A stretch of DNA of 64,000 bases from positions 62,001 to 126,000 of the forward strand of contig NZ_MNBW01000006.1 in assembly GCF_001879715.1 (NCBI RefSeq). Reading direction: 5' to 3'. This DNA is from Nioella nitratireducens (lineage in GTDB: Bacteria; Pseudomonadota; Alphaproteobacteria; Rhodobacterales; Rhodobacteraceae). A program made the position numbers and the translations under genes. The stretch's first letter is position 1, and each line of letters starts with the position of its first letter. Under the pieces are notes generated by a model. It saw only the letters and a program-made list of their open reading frames with translations. It had not been told where the DNA came from and ran no database searches. Below, piece after piece: positions 7,788-15,101 of the stretch.

Positions 7788-8747
7788 ATGGCCCACGGCA
7801 AGACTGAAATCCTGATGCCCGATGACGCAGGGGTGGCCCGCGCGGCCCGCCTTGTGGCCGATGGGCAGATTGTGGGCCTGCCGACCGAAACAGTCTATGG
7901 CCTTGCAGGCGACGCCACCAGCGACCTTGCCTGCGCCCGGATCTTCCAGGCCAAGGGGCGGCCGCGGTTCAACCCGTTGATCGTGCATCTGCCGACGCTT
8001 GAGGCCGCCGAGCGGATCGCGGACCTGAACGCCACCGCCCGCGCCCTGGCCGCGACCTTCTGGCCCGGCCCGCTGACCATGGTGTTGCCGCTGCGCACGG
8101 GGCACGGGCTGTCGCCGCTGGTGACGGCGGGACTGGACAGCGTGGCGTTGCGCCTGCCAGCCCACCCGGTGATGCGCGCGGTGTTGCAGGCATTTGGCGG
8201 CCCCATCGCCGCCCCCTCGGCCAATCCCTCGGGGCGGATCAGCCCGACCACGGCAGCGCATGTGCTGGCGGGGCTGGAGGGGCGGATCGCGGCGGTTCTG
8301 GATGGCGGGCCCTGCGGGGTCGGCGTCGAGTCGACCATCCTCGCCCCCTCCGACACCGGCACGCGGCTGTTGCGCGAAGGCGGGCTGCCGCGCGAGGCGG
8401 TCGAGGGGCTGACCGGCCCGCTTGTCACCGATACCACGCCCGGCAAGGTGCAGGCACCGGGGCAGTTGTCCAGCCATTACGCGCCGGGGGCGCCGGTGGT
8501 GCTGAACAGCGATCTGAGCGACCCGAAGACCATCCGCGTGGGCTTTGCCCAGGACGGCCCCGACCTGACCTTGACCGCCAGTGGCGACCTGACCGAAGCC
8601 GCTGCCAACCTCTTTCGCGTGCTGCATGAGGCCGACCGGCTTGCAACCGAGCGCAACGCCCCTGCGATCCACGTCGCGCCGATCCCGGGCACTGGCCTTG
8701 GCCGCGCCATCAACGACCGGCTTTCGCGCGCCGCGGCCCCACGCTGA
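7788..8747 (+). CDS. tsaC: L-threonylcarbamoyladenylate synthase (Sua5/YrdC type)
   Basis: A 319-residue enzyme that makes threonylcarbamoyl-AMP from threonine, bicarbonate and ATP, the first step of t6A37 tRNA modification. The YrdC domain fills residues 10-200, with GLPTETVYGLAGDA, KGRPRFNPLIVH, the WPGPLT segment and SANPSGRISPT. The remaining third is the Sua5 extension, joined through LSSHYAPGAPV. This makes it the long Sua5 form rather than the short E. coli TsaC. It is divergent from the acyl-CoA dehydrogenase. TsaE, a later factor of the same pathway, is encoded at 21.3 kb. Confidence 0.95.
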   Translation: MAHGKTEILMPDDAGVARAARLVADGQIVGLPTETVYGLAGDATSDLACARIFQAKGRPRFNPLIVHLPTLEAAERIADLNATARALAATFWPGPLTMVLPLRTGHGLSPLVTAGLDSVALRLPAHPVMRAVLQAFGGPIAAPSANPSGRISPTTAAHVLAGLEGRIAAVLDGGPCGVGVESTILAPSDTGTRLLREGGLPREAVEGLTGPLVTDTTPGKVQAPGQLSSHYAPGAPVVLNSDLSDPKTIRVGFAQDGPDLTLTASGDLTEAAANLFRVLHEADRLATERNAPAIHVAPIPGTGLGRAINDRLSRAAAPR

Positions 8748-8795
8748 GGCCGCCTCTCTTCAGAAGGGCCTGAGACGGCGCGCTCCTCGCCCGGG

Positions 8796-9353
8796 TCAGG
8801 CGCGTCCGGCGTCGGCGGACAGCATAAGCGGCGACACGCCCAGCTTTTTAAGGGCAGCCTCCCATTTGCCATCCATGTCGCGGCCAAAAACGATCCCGGC
8901 ATCGGCGTCGCAGGTCAGCCAGCCGTTCTGCTGGATCTCGGCCTCCAGCTGTCCCGGTGCCCACCCGGCATAGCCGAGCGCCATGACCGCCTGCTCCGGG
9001 CCGTCGCCATGGGCAAGGTCTTCCAGCACATCGAGCGTCGCGGTCATGCCGAAGCCGCCAACCACATGCATGGTGTTGCCGTCTTCGTCGTAATCGTCGC
9101 TGTGCAGCACGAAGCCACGCCCGGTTTCCACCGGCCCGCCGAACAGCACCGGCACCTTGGGCGGGGAAATCGCCTCGATCCCCAACTGGCCGATCATCTG
9201 CGCAAAACTGAGGTCGCTGACCGGCTTGTTGATGATCAGCCCCATCGCCCCCTCGTCGGAATGATCGCAGAGAAAGACCACAGCCCCGGCAAAGCGGGGG
9301 TCGCCCATTCCGGGCATGGCGATCAGGAGGTGGCCTGTGAGATTTGTGGACAT
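8796..9353 (-). CDS. YqgE/AlgH family protein
   Basis: A 185-residue protein of the YqgE/AlgH (UPF0301, DUF179) family. The start MSTNLTGHLLIAMPGMGDP is typical, followed by the signature AVVFLCDHSDEGAMGLIINKP, VPVLFGGPVETGRGFVLHS and a C-terminal ALGYAGWAPGQLEAE. The family has a solved fold but no agreed function; a link to alginate control in Pseudomonas is indirect. The ATG at 9353 has AAGG before it and was preferred to a GTG two codons upstream. It is divergent from the DsbD-like gene. Confidence 0.93.
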   Translation of the reverse strand: MSTNLTGHLLIAMPGMGDPRFAGAVVFLCDHSDEGAMGLIINKPVSDLSFAQMIGQLGIEAISPPKVPVLFGGPVETGRGFVLHSDDYDEDGNTMHVVGGFGMTATLDVLEDLAHGDGPEQAVMALGYAGWAPGQLEAEIQQNGWLTCDADAGIVFGRDMDGKWEAALKKLGVSPLMLSADAGRA

Positions 9354-9507
9354 CTGCACCTTGTTCTTTCTGCCCGGTCAAGCATGTGCGGAATCCCGTA
9401 TATGTGCAAGCGGGCAAGGGGGGAACGCGCCAGATCGGCAACGGATGACAGCGCTTTCGCCAAAACGTGACTTCCTTTTGCCAAAGCGAGGCCATACCTG
9501 TCTTGCG

Positions 9508-10323
9508 ATGATGAAGAGAACGCTTTTCCCCGCGCTGGTCGCACTTGGTCTGATGGCGGCGACAGCGGCGCAGGCCGACGCGCCCCTGTCCGATTCCGAT
9601 ATCGTCCAGGTCGAGCTCTTGCAGGGCTGGCGCCGGGACGACGGCAGCCACATGGCCGGGTTGGCCATTCATCTTGCACCGGGCTGGAAAACCTATTGGC
9701 GCGCCCCGGGCGAGGCCGGCATTCCCCCGCATCTCAGCCTGCGCGACCGCGCCGGGCTGGAAGGCGTGGATATCCACTGGCCGGTGCCCGAGGTGTTCGA
9801 GTCGAACGGTATGCGGTCCATCGGCTATCGGCAGGACGTGGTGTTTCCGCTGGAACTGACGCTGACCGAGGGCACCGGGCCGATCCGTCTGTCGGGACAA
9901 CTGGAAATCGGTGTCTGCCATGACATCTGCATGCCGGTGACGCTGCGCCTGCGCGGCACATTGCCCGCCGGTGGCCATCCCGACCCGCGTATCGCGGCCG
10001 CCCTTGCCGATCGCCCGCTGACCCGCGCAGAGGCGGGGGCGGGGTCGATTGCCTGCACCCTGACGCCGATCTCGGACGGGCTGCGGATCGAGGCGACCAT
10101 TCCCATCGCCCGTCAGGGCGGGGCCGAGGTGGTGGTCTTTGAATTGCCCGATCCCGGCACCTGGATTTCCGAGGCCGAAACCGCGCGCCACGGCAACACG
10201 CTGACAGCGACCGCTGATATCGTGCCGCCCGATGCGGGGCCCTTCGCGCTCGACCGCTCGACCCTGCGGATCACGGTGCTGGGCGATGGCCGCGCCGTCG
10301 AGATGACCGGCTGCCATGGGTAG
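9508..10323 (+). CDS. Periplasmic DsbD-alpha/ScsB N-terminal-like protein
   Basis: A 271-residue secreted protein. It begins with a signal peptide (MMKRTLFPALVALGLMAA, cleavage after AAQA) and continues as a beta-rich domain like the alpha domain of thiol reductase DsbD/ScsB: WKTYWRAPGEAGIPP near residue 55 and a cysteine pair in GVCHDICMPVTL. The membrane (beta) and thioredoxin (gamma) domains of DsbD are absent, so it would need a separate electron donor; this is family knowledge plus inference. Tandem ATGs at 9508 and 9511 leave the exact start open by one codon. The stop lies about 70 bases before the terminator of the opposing RNA candidate. Confidence 0.8.
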   Translation: MMKRTLFPALVALGLMAATAAQADAPLSDSDIVQVELLQGWRRDDGSHMAGLAIHLAPGWKTYWRAPGEAGIPPHLSLRDRAGLEGVDIHWPVPEVFESNGMRSIGYRQDVVFPLELTLTEGTGPIRLSGQLEIGVCHDICMPVTLRLRGTLPAGGHPDPRIAAALADRPLTRAEAGAGSIACTLTPISDGLRIEATIPIARQGGAEVVVFELPDPGTWISEAETARHGNTLTATADIVPPDAGPFALDRSTLRITVLGDGRAVEMTGCHG

Positions 10324-10393
10324 CTGCGGTGTCTATACGGGCCACTGAAGTCACGGCAGCCACCAAAGCGTGACGTGACATGCCACAACCAAC

Positions 10394-10427
10394 GAAAAAG
10401 GAGGGTCCCGACCCCCCGGGACCCTCC
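10394..10427 (-). terminator. Strong intrinsic terminator of the RNA candidate
   Basis: On the minus strand an 11-bp perfect stem GGAGGGTCCCG / CGGGACCCTCC with a 6-base loop is followed directly by TTTTT. It lies downstream of the DUF2853 gene's own terminator, so it marks a separate transcript. The plus strand has no T-run after the stem. Confidence 0.8.
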
Positions 10428-10530
10428 TACACCCACGCGCAATCGCTCGCTCCGCACGTGTTCTATAAGGGTCCGCCATCCTGGTCGGGACAGGTAGACC
10501 CTAGCCCACGAACCTGCGACTGCGCAAAGG
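10395..10530 (-). ncRNA. Structured small RNA candidate of unknown family
   Basis: Between two intrinsic terminators on the minus strand lies about 100 bases with no ORF that fold into one long irregular hairpin. The closing stem is GCGCAGTCGC (10516-10525) with GCGATTGCGC (10437-10446), 10 bp with one G-U. Inside it GTTC pairs with GAAC, then GGGTC with GACCC, and finally CCTG with CAGG around a 7-base loop, with internal bubbles between. The strong terminator at 10394-10427 ends the transcript. The long rod with a central bubble is reminiscent of 6S RNA, but the sequence is not recognised as such. The start is uncertain; a TAAAAT box lies at 10544-10549. Confidence 0.5.
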
Positions 10531-10562
10531 AAATGCCCGCTGCATTTTAGCCAAACCGGAAA

Positions 10563-10590
10563 TGAAAAGGCCCGCCGGATCGGCAGGCCC
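10563..10590 (-). terminator. Terminator after the DUF2853 gene
   Basis: Minus-strand stem GGCCTGCCG / CGGCGGGCC (one G-U pair, 3-base loop) followed by TTTTCATTT, 23 bases after the DUF2853 stop codon. Confidence 0.75.
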
Positions 10591-10612
10591 CTTGTCGCAA
10601 GCGGCGTCCGGC

Positions 10613-10954
10613 TCAGCCGTAGACGCTCTCTTTGCCGAAATGTTTGGTCAGCAGGTAATAGATCACGGCGCGATATTTGTTGCGCTCGGATTTGCCATAG
10701 GTGTCGATCGCCGAGTTGATGGCGTCCATTAGGGCGGGGCCGTCGGACAGCCCGAGTTTCTTGATCAGGAAGTTGTTCTTGACCGTCTCCAACTCGCTTG
10801 CCTGAGACCCGGCAACAGTCGAGGCGTCCGCGTCATAGATCGCGGGACCGCAGCCGATGGTGACCTTGGTCAGCAGGTCCATGTCCGGCTCCATCCCGCA
10901 TTTGCTGCGCAGGTCTTCCGCGTATTTTGCGATCAGCTCGTCGCGTTTGCCCAT
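10613..10954 (-). CDS. DUF2853 family protein
   Basis: A 113-residue cytoplasmic protein of the DUF2853 family. It begins MGKRDELIAKYAEDLRSKCG and contains the family's NNFLIKKLGLSDGPALMDAI and C-terminal YYLLTKHFGKESVYG. Function is unknown; a structure of the family is all-helical. GGGGAGATC precedes the ATG at good distance. It is a single-gene unit with a terminator of its own. Confidence 0.9.
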   Translation of the reverse strand: MGKRDELIAKYAEDLRSKCGMEPDMDLLTKVTIGCGPAIYDADASTVAGSQASELETVKNNFLIKKLGLSDGPALMDAINSAIDTYGKSERNKYRAVIYYLLTKHFGKESVYG

Positions 10955-11159
10955 GTTGATCTCCCCGTTATTCTCAATGTCATTCGGCCCTGTCGGGTCG
11001 CGGGTATGAAACCCGCCTCTCCTTTCGCTGACAACGAAAAACTTTGGTTATCCCCCGAAAAGGGCGGCCAAATGCAGCGCAATGCGGGTTGGAGAGACGA
11101 TTTTCAGCCGGTTTCCCAAGCGTCAGGCCGAGGCAGGCGCGGTATCGGAAACGGCCGTG

Positions 11160-11172
11160 TCGTGGACCACGA
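11160..11172. promoter_or_regulatory. Perfect dyad upstream of the HD-domain gene
   Basis: TCGTGG-A-CCACGA is a perfect 6+6 bp palindrome with a one-base centre, 52 bases before the HD-domain protein's ATG, in an otherwise featureless intergenic stretch (10955-11224). It is too tight to be a hairpin, so an operator is more likely. The protein that would bind is unknown. Confidence 0.3.
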
Positions 11173-11224
11173 TGACGGCTAAGGTGGGGCCGAATACCCG
11201 TCCATGCAGCAGGAGATCACGACG

Positions 11225-11836
11225 ATGACAGCCGAACACACAGTCAGTTTCACCCAGATGAAGAACGGGACGAAAGAGGATTACAAGCTGTTGGAGAGGC
11301 TCGAAAAACCCTATCTGGCCCTGACCGCCGACCGCGTGTTGGACGAGCTGCGCCGTCAGGGCGAGGTGTCGCTTGAAGGATACCGCATCACCCGGCTGGA
11401 ACACGGGCTGCAATCCGGCACCCGCGCGCTGCGGGATGGGGCGGATATCGACTGGGTTGTCGGCGCTTTATTGCATGATATCGGCGACGGTCTGGCCCCC
11501 CAGAACCACGACCGCTTTTCCGCCGAGGTGATCCGGCCGTTTGTGCGGGACGAGGTGGCCTGGGTTGTGGAACACCATGGAATCTTTCAGGTTTTTTACT
11601 ACGGCCACCATTACGGCTGGGACCGCAATGCGCGCGATGAATTCAAGGATCATCCCTGCTGGCAGTGCTGCGCGGATTTCTGTGAACGCTGGGACCAGGC
11701 GTCTTTCGATCCCGATTACCAGTACGAGCCGCTGGAGGTGTTCGAGCCTATGGTGCGAGAGGTTTTTGGCCGGAAAGCCTATGATCCGGCGGTTTTGCAG
11801 GAAGGTGTGGTCAAGGGCCTGCCTCCCCTGGCGTGA
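11225..11836 (+). CDS. HD-domain protein, PhnZ/TmpB-like metal enzyme family
   Basis: A 203-residue HD-domain protein. Metal-binding residues are visible: LEHGLQSGTRAL, then ALLHDIGDGLAPQNHDRFSA (the HD pair), and VEHHGIFQVFYYGHHYG followed by an Asp. An early His, HD pair, two later His and Asp, together with the small size, resemble the mixed-valent di-iron HD oxygenases (PhnZ, TmpB, MIOX) as much as HD phosphohydrolases. The reaction cannot be fixed from sequence and no phosphonate genes are nearby. The ATG at 11225 has AGGAG 8-9 bases upstream; another ATG lies 7 codons earlier. Confidence 0.75.
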   Translation: MTAEHTVSFTQMKNGTKEDYKLLERLEKPYLALTADRVLDELRRQGEVSLEGYRITRLEHGLQSGTRALRDGADIDWVVGALLHDIGDGLAPQNHDRFSAEVIRPFVRDEVAWVVEHHGIFQVFYYGHHYGWDRNARDEFKDHPCWQCCADFCERWDQASFDPDYQYEPLEVFEPMVREVFGRKAYDPAVLQEGVVKGLPPLA

Positions 11837-11861
11837 CTCCGACTTTCCCAAAACAGGGGGG

Positions 11862-11908
11862 TGCCATGCGTGCACCCCCTGTGCACCCCCCGTACACCCC
11901 GCGTGCAG
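11862..11908. repeat. 11-bp-periodic GTGCAC array, copy 1
   Basis: After GCCATGC, three full 11-bp units follow: GTGCACCCCCT, GTGCACCCCCC and GTACACCCCGC, then a partial GTGCAG. Each unit begins with the palindrome GTGCAC or GTACAC, so identical faces recur every helical turn. A near-identical array in the other orientation is at 29819-29863. The segment just before it (CAGGGGGGTGC) can fold back on the first unit. Confidence 0.75.
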
Positions 11909-11985
11909 ACGAAACGCGGTTTTGACGGGTTTTTAAGAAAATCGTGCCAGTCTGCCCCGGACTTTCCCAACAAGAGTACCGGGCC

Positions 11986-12411
11986 ATGACCATGGATGGC
12001 ACACCGCTGAGCAAGAGCCAGCGCGAACATCACCACTACCTGACCGACGCGCTGGCGCGGGTCGAGTTCGACATGCACCACCGCATCTGGATCGACCGGC
12101 GCGTCCCCCGCTCGTGGGAGCGGATCGCGAACAGCCCCAGCCCCGACAAACGCCGGGTGACCATCCGCCTGGATGAGGACGTGGTAAAGTTTTTCCGCTC
12201 CATGGGCCGCGACTACGGCCCGCGCATGAACGACGTGCTCAAGGGCTTCATGCACGCCAAGCTGATGGGCCTGTTTCGCGGCGACGAGACCATCGACCAG
12301 TTCAAGGAGCAGGAGGATAACGGCCCCCACGAGCGCCCGGAATTCGGCTGGACCGACCGCCAGATGGCCGAGAGCAAGGCGTGGCACAAGGCGCGACGGG
12401 GCGAGGAGTAA
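11986..12411 (+). CDS. BrnA-like antitoxin family protein without adjacent toxin
   Basis: A 141-residue protein whose middle part (RRVTIRLDEDVVKFFRSMG, then YGPRMNDVLKGFMHAKL) matches the ribbon-helix-helix and tail pattern of BrnA antitoxins. Classical BrnA is about 90-100 residues; this one has an extra His-rich N-terminus (SQREHHHYLTDALARVEFDM) and an acidic tail. No BrnT toxin ORF lies next to it: the left side is the GTGCAC array and the right side a REP-like cluster. It could therefore be a stand-alone DNA-binding regulator. The ATG at 11986 or 11992 may be the start. The binding target is unknown. Confidence 0.7.
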   Translation: MTMDGTPLSKSQREHHHYLTDALARVEFDMHHRIWIDRRVPRSWERIANSPSPDKRRVTIRLDEDVVKFFRSMGRDYGPRMNDVLKGFMHAKLMGLFRGDETIDQFKEQEDNGPHERPEFGWTDRQMAESKAWHKARRGEE

Positions 12412-12455
12412 CGGGTCACGCGTGAGGGGTGAAATCACCCATCCGACGCCGGCCC

Positions 12456-12568
12456 CTGTCATCCCCGCGAAAGCTGTCACCCCCGCGACGGCTGTCATCC
12501 CCGCGAAAGCGGGGATCTATAACCCTGTCGCTTGTGGCGGGAGGTCCCCGCTTTCGCGGGGATGACAG
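12456..12568. repeat. REP-like palindromic repeat cluster
   Basis: Three tandem 18-bp units share CTGTCATCCCCGCGAAAG (12456-12473, 12474-12491 with changes, 12492-12509). The last one extends to a 26-base arm (12492-12517) that pairs with 12543-12568 at 25 of 26 positions around a 25-base loop. The core CCCCGCGAAAGCGGGG is itself a palindrome. This type of REP/RPE-like element is scattered in many alphaproteobacterial genomes. Confidence 0.8.
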
Positions 12569-12604
12569 GGGGTGGGAATCCCCGCGCCACCCCGCCCGGC
12601 GGTG

Positions 12605-12641
12605 CACAAACGAACACACCGGCCAACTTACGCTGGCCGGT
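12605..12641 (-). terminator. Terminator after ahcY
   Basis: On the minus strand ACCGGCCA pairs perfectly with TGGCCGGT across an 8-base loop, 28 bases after the ahcY stop, followed by the moderately T-rich GTGTTCGTTTG. This is a plausible intrinsic terminator with a weak tract. Confidence 0.55.
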
Positions 12642-12668
12642 GCTCCAAATTCCTGAACCGATCCGCCC

Positions 12669-14063
12669 TCAGTAGCGGTAATGTTCCGGCTTGAACGGGC
12701 CGTCCGGCGAGACGCCGATATAGGAGGCCTGCTCCTCGCTGAGTTTGGTCAGGCGGGCGCCGACCTTGGCGAGGTGGAGGCTGGCCACTTTCTCGTCGAG
12801 ATGCTTGGGCAGCACGTAAACCTTGTTCTCGTACTGGTCGCCGCGCGTCCACAGCTCGATCTGGGCCAGCGTCTGGTTGGTGAAGCTGGCGGACATCACG
12901 AACGAGGGGTGCCCGGTGGCGTTCCCGAGGTTCAGCAGGCGGCCTTCGGAGAGCAGGATCAGACGCGCGCCCGAGGGCATCTCGATCATGTCCACCTGGT
13001 CCTTGATGTTGGTCCATTTGTGGTTCTTGAGATTGGCGACCTGGATCTCGTTGTCGAAGTGGCCGATATTGCCGACGATGGCCATGTCCTTCATCTCGCG
13101 CATATGCTCGATGCGGATCACGTCCTTGTTGCCGGTGGTGGTGATGAAGATATCGGCCGAGGACACGACATCCTCCAGCAGCACCACCTCGAACCCGTCC
13201 ATGGCGGCCTGAAGCGCACAGATCGGGTCGGCCTCGGTCACTTTCACGCGGGCGCCGGCGCCGCGCAGCGAGGCGGCGGAGCCTTTGCCGACGTCGCCAT
13301 AGCCGCAGACCACGGCGACCTTGCCGGCCATCATGGTGTCGGTGGCGCGGCGGATGCCGTCGACCAGCGATTCCTTGCAGCCGTACTTGTTGTCGAATTT
13401 CGACTTGGTGACGGAATCGTTCACGTTGATGGCAGGGAAGGGCAGGTGGCCCTTTTCCATCATCTGGTAGAGGCGATGCACGCCGGTGGTGGTTTCCTCG
13501 GTCACGCCCTGGATCAGGTGGCGCTGCTTGGTGAACCAGCCGGGCGAGGCGGCGAGGCGCTTCTTGATCTGTGCGAAGAGGGCAACCTCCTCCTCGGAGG
13601 TGGGGGTTTCGATCAGGTCGGTCTCACCTTCCTCGACGCGCGCGCCCATCAGGATATAGAGCGTGGCGTCGCCGCCATCGTCGAGGATCATGTTGCAGCC
13701 GCCATCCTCGAACTGGAAGATGCGGTCGGCATAGTCCCAGTATTCCTCCAGCGTTTCGCCCTTGATGGCGAAGACCGGCACGCCCGTGGCCGCGATAGCG
13801 GCGGCGGCGTGGTCCTGGGTCGAGAAGATGTTGCACGAGGCCCACCGGACATCGGCCCCCAGATGCACCAGCGTTTCGATCAGCACGGCGGTCTGGATCG
13901 TCATGTGCAGGCTGCCCGCGATGCGCGCGCCTTTCAGCGGTTTGCTTTCGCCATATTCCTCGCGCAGGGCCATCAGGCCAGGCATCTCGGTCTCGGCAAT
14001 GTCGAGTTCCTTGCGGCCATAGTCGGCCAGCGCAATGTCTTTGACGATATAATTTTCGGCCAT
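12669..14063 (-). CDS. ahcY: S-adenosylhomocysteine hydrolase (adenosylhomocysteinase)
   Basis: A 464-residue cytosolic NAD-dependent enzyme that splits S-adenosylhomocysteine into adenosine and homocysteine, keeping the SAM methylation cycle running. Full length with the expected blocks: [20 protein letters not shown] at the start, [38 protein letters not shown], the NAD-binding [13 protein letters not shown] and the C-terminal FKPEHYRY. Tandem ATGs at 14066 and 14063 are possible; the second has better spacing to GGAG. In Rhodobacter capsulatus ahcY lies beside the LysR gene hvrB and the reg genes, as here. No SAH riboswitch core was found in its leader. Confidence 0.97.
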   Translation of the reverse strand: MAENYIVKDIALADYGRKELDIAETEMPGLMALREEYGESKPLKGARIAGSLHMTIQTAVLIETLVHLGADVRWASCNIFSTQDHAAAAIAATGVPVFAIKGETLEEYWDYADRIFQFEDGGCNMILDDGGDATLYILMGARVEEGETDLIETPTSEEEVALFAQIKKRLAASPGWFTKQRHLIQGVTEETTTGVHRLYQMMEKGHLPFPAINVNDSVTKSKFDNKYGCKESLVDGIRRATDTMMAGKVAVVCGYGDVGKGSAASLRGAGARVKVTEADPICALQAAMDGFEVVLLEDVVSSADIFITTTGNKDVIRIEHMREMKDMAIVGNIGHFDNEIQVANLKNHKWTNIKDQVDMIEMPSGARLILLSEGRLLNLGNATGHPSFVMSASFTNQTLAQIELWTRGDQYENKVYVLPKHLDEKVASLHLAKVGARLTKLSEEQASYIGVSPDGPFKPEHYRY

Positions 14064-14218
14064 CATGGGGCTCCGTTCCGGTACAGCTTTGCCACGGCAC
14101 ATAGCATCGGGCCAAGCTATCGGCAACGTGTGGGGCGCTGACCGCGACAGCGCGGGCCGGGGAAGCTCTTTCACGGGGGTGGACTTTGCGCTGGCGTGGC
14201 ACTGAAACCGGCACCGGG

Positions 14219-14252
14219 TGGCAGAGCAGCCCCCGCGCTGGCTGCTCTGCCA
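14219..14252 (-). promoter_or_regulatory. Perfect 13-bp hairpin in the ahcY leader
   Basis: TGGCAGAGCAGCC (14219-14231) is perfectly complementary to 14240-14252 around an 8-base loop. It lies about 155 bases upstream of the ahcY start. There is no T-run on the ahcY strand, so a simple terminator is unlikely. A structured leader or an operator are both possible. Confidence 0.45.
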
Positions 14253-14426
14253 AGGGGGGGAAGTCAACGGCGCGGGACTGATCGAGACATGGGGCACTTA
14301 CGGGACCGGGCCAAGGAAACGCCGATCAAGGCGCTGATATAGCGTCATATTTTTTAAAGACAGGATCGGTATGCCCCCCGAAACCCGCCCGCCGCAGGCA
14401 TAGTAAAAGGCCCTTTGCGGGAAGGA

Positions 14427-14476
14427 GGTCGTTGAATTCCTGGCGACGAGTTGGTTTTTAGGAGTTCAGCACGACC
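14427..14476 (+). promoter_or_regulatory. 15-bp bulged hairpin upstream of the HD hydrolase gene
   Basis: GGTCGT + TGAATTCCT (14427-14441) pairs with AGGAGTTCA + ACGACC (14460-14476), leaving a 2-base bulge and one G-U pair. The 18-base loop ends in TTTTT. The structure ends 22 bases before the ATG of the HD hydrolase, so it would lie in its 5' untranslated RNA or form a large operator. Confidence 0.45.
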
Positions 14477-14498
14477 AAGGGCGCGATGGCGAGGACCG

Positions 14499-15095
14499 AT
14501 GGCAAGACAGACACCAAGAGCGTGGCAGCGAATGCTGTCGGGACGCAGGCTGGACCTGCTGGACCCGACGCCGGTGGATATCGAGATCGAGGATATCGCC
14601 CACGGGCTGGCCTTCGTAGCGCGCTGGAACGGGCAGACGCAGGGCGATTTCCCCTATTCGGTCGCCGAACACTCGTTGCTGGTTGAACAGATCTTTGCGC
14701 GGATATCGCCCGAGGCGCCGGTCAAATGGCGGTTGGCGGCGCTGCTGCACGATGCGCCGGAATATGTGATCGGAGACATGATTTCGCCGGTCAAGGCGGC
14801 GGTCGGGCCGGGATATGGCGAGCTTGATGCGCGGCTTGCGGCCGCGATCCACCTGCGCTTCGGTCTGCCGGGCGCGATCCCCAAGACGGTGAAGGCCCGG
14901 ATCAAGCGGGCCGACAAGGTTTCGGCCTGGTTGGAGGCGACGCAACTGGCGGGCTTTGCCGAGGCCGAGGCGGACCGGTTCTTTGGCCGTCCCGCCCCGG
15001 CATTGGCCGAGGGTCTGCGCCTGCATTTGCGCCCCCCGGCCGAGGTGCGCGCGGATTTCACCGCGCGGCACGAAGAGCTGTTGGCTCAGCTATAG
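14499..15095 (+). CDS. HD-family hydrolase, YfbR-like
   Basis: A 198-residue HD-domain hydrolase. Seen: QGDFPYSVAEHSLLVEQIF (first metal His), LAALLHDAPEYVIGDMISPVK (HD motif with the following E of YfbR/5'-deoxynucleotidase relatives), and RIKRADKVSAWLEATQ with a late Asp ligand. This pattern fits nucleotide 5'-phosphohydrolases of the YfbR type, but the substrate is not certain. The ATG at 14499 was chosen over upstream non-ATG starts because it follows GCGAGGACCG and begins MARQTPRAWQRML. It faces away from ahcY; in R. capsulatus a gene next to ahcY is co-controlled by HvrB, and this could be its counterpart. Confidence 0.82.
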   Translation: MARQTPRAWQRMLSGRRLDLLDPTPVDIEIEDIAHGLAFVARWNGQTQGDFPYSVAEHSLLVEQIFARISPEAPVKWRLAALLHDAPEYVIGDMISPVKAAVGPGYGELDARLAAAIHLRFGLPGAIPKTVKARIKRADKVSAWLEATQLAGFAEAEADRFFGRPAPALAEGLRLHLRPPAEVRADFTARHEELLAQL

Positions 15096-15101
15096 TCTGA
15101 C

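Larger units (their letters stand above)
14067..14498. other. Divergent ahcY / HD-hydrolase intergenic region
   Basis: 432 bases without a credible gene. It holds two large perfect or near-perfect hairpins (described separately at 14219-14252 and 14427-14476), an AT-rich promoter-like centre around 14335-14360, and a TATGCC/GGCATA inverted repeat near 14370-14402. Transcription probably starts outward from the AT-rich centre in both directions. Confidence 0.5.

Noticed and set aside
10324-10393. Intrinsic terminator on the plus strand for the DsbD-alpha-like gene
   Set aside because: The 11-bp stem at 10400-10427 has its T-run only on the minus strand, and no other stem with a T-run is seen on the plus strand.
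12681-14141. A 486-codon open frame opposite ahcY
   Set aside because: ahcY is certain by motifs. The antisense product is low-complexity Gly/His/Asp/Gln.
14067-14340. SAH riboswitch upstream of ahcY
   Set aside because: The leader was read on the ahcY strand and the conserved GAGGAGCGCUGC-type core was not found. Only simple hairpins are present.
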